Made by a program: the position numbers and the translations under genes. 22,175 nt of DNA from contig ADNK01001499.1 in the NCBI GenBank assembly GCA_000320545.1, forward strand, positions 1-22,175. The letters are read 5' to 3'. This document shows positions 18,589 through 22,175 of this stretch, piece after piece. Numbering within the stretch: position 1 is the stretch's first letter; each line of letters opens with the position of its first letter. The stretch comes from Bigelowiella natans CCMP2755 (lineage: Eukaryota > Cercozoa > Chlorarachniophyceae). The notes under the pieces were generated by a model. That model was given only the letters and a program-made list of their open reading frames with translations. It was not told where the DNA came from and ran no database searches.

Positions 18589-20865
18589 CTAATTCCATAG
18601 AGGACAGGCGTCAAGGCCATGACCGCTAATTACCATTGCTACTTCTCGATGAAAATGTATAGAACTAAAAACTCACAGAATACTTTATAACTCAATACTA
18701 CTATTGTTACTGCTACAAAAAATAACTGCTACTACTTAATATTACTACTACTACTACTACCACTACTACTACCTTGACGAGGAGGACGTGCAAATCATAC
18801 TTTATAGGGTTAGGTATTCGCTCATTTAAGTGCTGATAGGTCGTTTCCCTGTTGGCGCTCTTGGGAACCCACCCCAGCCTGAAAGAAAATGCAAGGGGTG
18901 AAAATTATGTGTTAGTGTATTTACTTCTACCATCATTATGGTTATTGTTATCATTTAATTATCATTAATTTTTAAAATTTATCGCATTTATCTAGCTTTC
19001 TCTTGAAATTCATTGCTGTTTATTTGCTCAAAACCGCCCAGTAATATGTTTCATTTTGTTGGGATACAGTTAGGCTGGCTCGATCTACATGCACCACTTC
19101 CTCACCCCCCCCCTCCCCCCCCCCCGCCTCCTGTATCACCTGAGAGCGATCTTCCACACGTGCGTATCCACTGGGAATTCGTCGCGTCGCATAGCGAACA
19201 TTAGCAAACACGACACAGTTTTTGGCCCAACACCCTGCACAACAAAGGGGGAGAAGGATAAGGGGGGGGGGGGGGGAGGGGGAGGGAAGCACAACTATAA
19301 CTCACAAAATATGAAGAGTCTTGGAGGGAAAAGACTCCGAAATATCAGCACATCGACATGATCGCTCCACGCTATTTTGGTGTTGCACCTTGAAGTTCAG
19401 GAGATATTTCTTTACTTTCTCAGTAGGCCAATCGTTTATGAAGTTGAGGCTCGGCTCTCCACCAGGGCAATGCTGCGGAAACTCGCTCAAAATCGACCGA
19501 AGAATCATCCTAACATGCACGTATAACGCGTGAATGAAGAACACTGAGCAACCGCAAAAAGTAGCATCTATCTGTGCTACACAGAGCGCCGAATAACGGG
19601 CAAAATAGCATATCATTCGCAGGTGATTCTGGTTTAAGCTGATAGCTTTGGAAAAGTACGACTTCTACTACTACTACTACCACCACCGCCACCACCACTA
19701 CTACTACCGCTACTACTACTACCGGATACGCTCCATCTTGACATCTGCAAGCCCTCCGCAGCGAATGGCCTCCTCCGCCTCCCCCTCCCCCGCATTGAGC
19801 ACCTCTAGCCATGTGGGGAATTGTTTCTTCAGGTTTGCAAATGCCCGTGCTGACGTGTTATCTGTTGTGTTTTGAGACAGGATGGTTCTGCAGAGCGAGT
19901 CGAGGAGGGAAAACGCGCGGTGGCTGCTATTATCACGATCTGGTTTCCCGTAAAGACCACAGAGGACCGAGTGAGCAAAGTAACAATGCTCCGGACTCGG
20001 CATCTTGAACGAAGAAAATGGAGGGATGCCTTTGCGATTCTTCTTCGTCTTGCCCTACATGCCGTCATTATCATCATCATCATCATCATCTTCATCTTGT
20101 TGTTGTTCTTCTTCTTCTTTCTTCTTCTTCTTCTTCGTCGTCGTCGTTGTCGTCATCAACCACCGGTTGCAAGGGGGGGGGGGGGGGGGATTGCACGAAC
20201 TGCACGAACTGTACCTTTTCATCAACTTTGATCTTCTTAGACCGCCGTTTCGTCGTCGAGCTCTTGACCGACTTTGCCGTCGTCGGCTGCGTTTTCCCCT
20301 GCAAGGGGGAAGAGAACGAGGAGTTTTGCGAAATCTTGCGCTTTCTGGTGCGGGCTGGAGACGCCTTCGGCGACAGCTTGATTCCTTTCACGGCATCACG
20401 GTGTTTCGAGTCTCTTTTACTAGGCGTAAACTCGTTAATTGGACTCTTGGGTTCACCCTCCGGGGGTTTCTCGAGAGCTGGCATATCGTCCTCGGCACTC
20501 GCCTTTGCCGTCATCTTACGCCGGCCTCCTTTCGTTCGACTCCGTCGTCGCGAGCCCCTTCCAACGGGAGTGAGCTCGTTCAAGGCTACCCATTCATCGT
20601 GGTTCGACCTACGCGGCGACATTCATCATCATCATCATCATGAATCTGTTGATAATTATTCGCACAGATAACTACTAATTCGAACGGCGTGAGCCATAAG
20701 ACCGCAAGTGTGATTCGTCACTGACCCCCAGCCGATGTAGTGCAGCAACGCAGATGAATCCTTCGTATCGACGATTACGGCGGCGTGCTCGCGAGCCATG
20801 ACATGCATTCCAGTCGTCAGCAGCAGGCTGGGGAGGGCAGGCGGCGTGGCAGCTGCAGCAGCCAT
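18589..20865 (-). CDS. Tudor-knot (chromo-barrel-like) domain fused to HhH-GPD DNA glycosylase/AP lyase
   Basis: Predicted base-excision repair enzyme. Exons on -: 20865-20726, 20608-20215, 20054-19723, 19509-19389, 19234-19140, 18878-18773, plus an unresolved terminal exon (candidate 18625-18589). All sites are GT-AG and in phase, giving 396 residues before the last exon. Residues about 19-58 match a Tudor-knot: GMHVMAR, then LLHYIGWG joined exactly across intron 1 to SNHDEWVALNELTP. Residues about 60-178 are a basic, disordered linker with an NLS-like KRRSKKIK. Residues about 189-396 are the HhH-GPD domain: LSQNTT (237-242), EEAIRCGGLA, the helix-hairpin-helix KGVGPKTVSC with the expected lyase Lys334, and FPVDTHV with catalytic Asp352, then LGWVPKSANRETTYQHLN as in plant-type HhH-GPD proteins. 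Having both Lys and Asp implies a bifunctional enzyme. The C-terminal end, which may carry a Cys motif, is unclear. Confidence 0.85.
19259..19289. repeat. G-rich run in a glycosylase intron
   Basis: A run of about 16 G followed by GAGGGGGAGGG lies on +, appearing on - as a C-rich pyrimidine tract 25 nt upstream of the acceptor of exon 5 (19234). It probably serves as an acceptor pyrimidine tract. Confidence 0.8.
20055..20214. repeat. Intron with triplet runs and a 17-base G homopolymer
   Basis: This is the predicted intron 2 of the glycosylase gene. It holds a G17 run (20173-20189), a CGT/CTT triplet run (about 20107-20147) and an ATC run (about 20067-20091). If the donor AAG|GTACAG at 20214 were skipped, translation on - would add poly-Pro, then poly-Asp and poly-Glu, in frame as far as a donor near 20164. 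Confidence 0.7.
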
Positions 20866-21093
20866 CTTTTCGAGTTTCGGCGCGGAAATGAGAAATCAGG
20901 TTTGCGCGGCTGAGATTCGTCGTCATTAAGCCGTTTATTTCTTCTTGCGACCTGAAATAATCGTTGTCGTACTTACTACAACGCATTTCCGCGACAGCCA
21001 AACACCCGTAAACTACTGGAATCCGCGACTTTTTCCAGGCTAAGGGCGCGAACGAAGCGCATTTCGAACCAAAACGGAGGAGCGTGGCAGGAA
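20866..21093. promoter_or_regulatory. Divergent promoter region between the glycosylase gene and the + gene
   Basis: The - gene starts at 20865 and the first recognised coding block of the + gene starts near 21094, so this 228-bp interval would serve both. It may hold an unrecognised first exon of the + gene. No clear core promoter element is seen. Confidence 0.35.
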
Positions 21094-21898
21094 ATGATCG
21101 CTCTCCCGGAAACCGCCAATGCGCTGATGGGTATGGTGCAAATTGTATCGGAAGAACATCGGTAAATTGTGGTCTTGTTCCAAAGCTGCATTTCGTTGAC
21201 AAATTACCCTGGATTTAGTAATTGCGTCATGGAAAATGGATTTGACTAACGTCGTATTTTCGGTGAAGAAGCGACAAGATCTCGAGAAATCTAACGACTG
21301 ACCTTTCATCCCCCTCCGCCCGTCTCTCCCTCACCCCTTTCTCGAGGCGGGTTCGAACGGAGCTGGATCTTTGCTATGGGATTCTGTGAAAGTAATATTA
21401 GTGTGGTGGTGGGGTATGTTTTGTTGGGAGACGGAGGCCAACGCACCCAGTCGTACTGATGATTTTGCATCATCCAACCTGCAGGCATATCGGACTCCTG
21501 GGGCGTCCCTCCCAACAATGTCAATGCGATTGACTTCACCTGCGGTCTCATCGAGGTTTGTGCTAACGGCCATATCCAATTCACTCCGCTATCGCCACCA
21601 CTCAACACTGGATATACGCCGGGATGGTTTTTATTCTCTGTGTAGATCCTTTCCATGCCCATGATTATCTACTGACGATTATGATTCTTTGTGTATTATT
21701 CTTTGTGTAGATTCTTTCCATGCCCATGATTATCTATTGGATCCATGTCCAGGTAACTACCATGTATTCTACTTCCCTTATTCCGCTGCTACATCTACAC
21801 TGATGAAAGATATCGAAAGATTACGTGGCGTGTCAAACCGGAGATTGATGAGAGCGACTGAAGTTTTGAAGGACCGCGTTGATGTTGTGCTGTACTAA
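21094..21898 (+). CDS. Fragmentary multi-exon gene; last exon faintly resembles ribosomal protein S6
   Basis: Two coding blocks are plausible. Block one is 21094-21161 (starts MIALPETANALMGMVQ, ends at donor GTAAAT). The last exon is 21711-21898, reached through the acceptor TTTGTGTAG, reading FHAHDYLLDPCPGNYHVFYF, then a helix (STLMKDIERLR) and RLMRATEVLKDRVDVVLY before TAA. The order of a beta strand ending in an aromatic-rich stretch, a helix, then an R-L-M-R strand resembles the C-terminal half of organelle ribosomal protein bS6, and the first block could be its first helix. The middle exons (within 21347-21625) could not be joined: three frames are open there and the phases conflict. Both the product and the exon chain are tentative. 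Confidence 0.35.
21631..21738. repeat. Tandem duplication of a splice-acceptor region (43-bp copies, 65-bp period)
   Basis: Copies at 21631-21673 and 21696-21738 share TTATTCTYTGTGTAG followed by ATYCTTTCCATGCCCATGAT with only three differences. Each copy has its own pyrimidine tract, AG and the start of the same coding segment. Only the second copy stays open through to the TAA ending at 21898. Confidence 0.85.
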
Positions 21899-22175
21899 TT
21901 AGTCACGCAAGGCAAGAGAACAAAGCACAGCAACCGGGTAGCCATCTATGGACAATAACGTCCACGTGTAATTATGCTGATGATGTACCACACGCGCAAC
22001 CGCGCGTCGTCGAGTGTGAGATTGTGACGAGACGGTTCTCTGTATTGCTGACCTCTCTCTCCGTTGATGATGGAACTTATTGGTCAAACATGGCGTGATA
22101 TGGGCTTCGATTTTGTGAAATGACCTCTACCCTTTTGGGGGCTGTTACGGCACGACTAAAGCGGCTACAAACAAC
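21899..22175. other. 3' flank with no supported feature
   Basis: No exon, repeat or RNA gene is recognised between the TAA of the + gene and the window end. Confidence 0.5.

Noticed and set aside
20165-20214. Poly-Pro, Asp/Glu-rich extension of glycosylase exon 2
   Set aside because: A consensus donor AAG|GTACAG lies before the 17-base homopolymer, and splicing there keeps the same phase; the extension would require translating the homopolymer.
20005-20671. Long + frames rich in Ser, Val or His opposite the glycosylase gene
   Set aside because: They are antisense shadows of the coding exon and triplet repeats; the - strand carries the recognisable domains.

Overview
The window is nuclear DNA of an intron-rich eukaryote, most likely a protist or alga; the lineage cannot be fixed from the sequence alone. 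The evidence is short coding blocks of 23-200 nt that join in phase across GT-AG introns, very dense simple-sequence repeats, a Ty3/Gypsy-type LTR retroelement, and a DNA glycosylase whose HhH-GPD part resembles the plant/algal type. Exon models were built by hand from frame continuity and splice-site sequence, so every junction is a prediction.

Layout. (1) 1-2761: 3' part of an LTR retrotransposon on + (end of reverse transcriptase, RNase H, integrase, C-terminal domains, polypurine tract, 3' LTR). (2) 2789-3076: a non-coding element with about 60-bp terminal inverted repeats, then a near-perfect palindrome. (3) 3114-8430: a + gene of about 16 exons encoding a roughly 775-residue protein with an apparent signal peptide and no family I recognise. 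(4) 8431-11432: no convincing gene; an unusual composition block and a 101-bp tandem repeat. (5) 11433-12666: a + two-exon gene for a Ser/Arg-rich basic protein. (6) 12667-14204: no gene seen. (7) 14205-16292: a nine-exon - gene for a probable membrane or organelle-targeted protein, divergent from (8) 16613-17332: an intronless + gene for an ICT1/mL62-type peptidyl-tRNA hydrolase (GGQ protein). (9) 18048-18383: a small - ORF. (10) 18589-20865: a - gene encoding a Tudor-knot (chromo-barrel-like) domain joined to an HhH-GPD DNA glycosylase. (11) 21094-21898: pieces of a + gene whose last exon faintly resembles ribosomal protein S6.

The genes do not form a pathway. The most notable item is the Tudor-knot/HhH-GPD protein, which joins a chromatin-reader-type fold to a base-excision repair enzyme. 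Two tandem duplications lie exactly on splice sites (4186-4295 and 21631-21738), and simple repeats crowd exon edges, so replication slippage appears to be shaping exon boundaries here.
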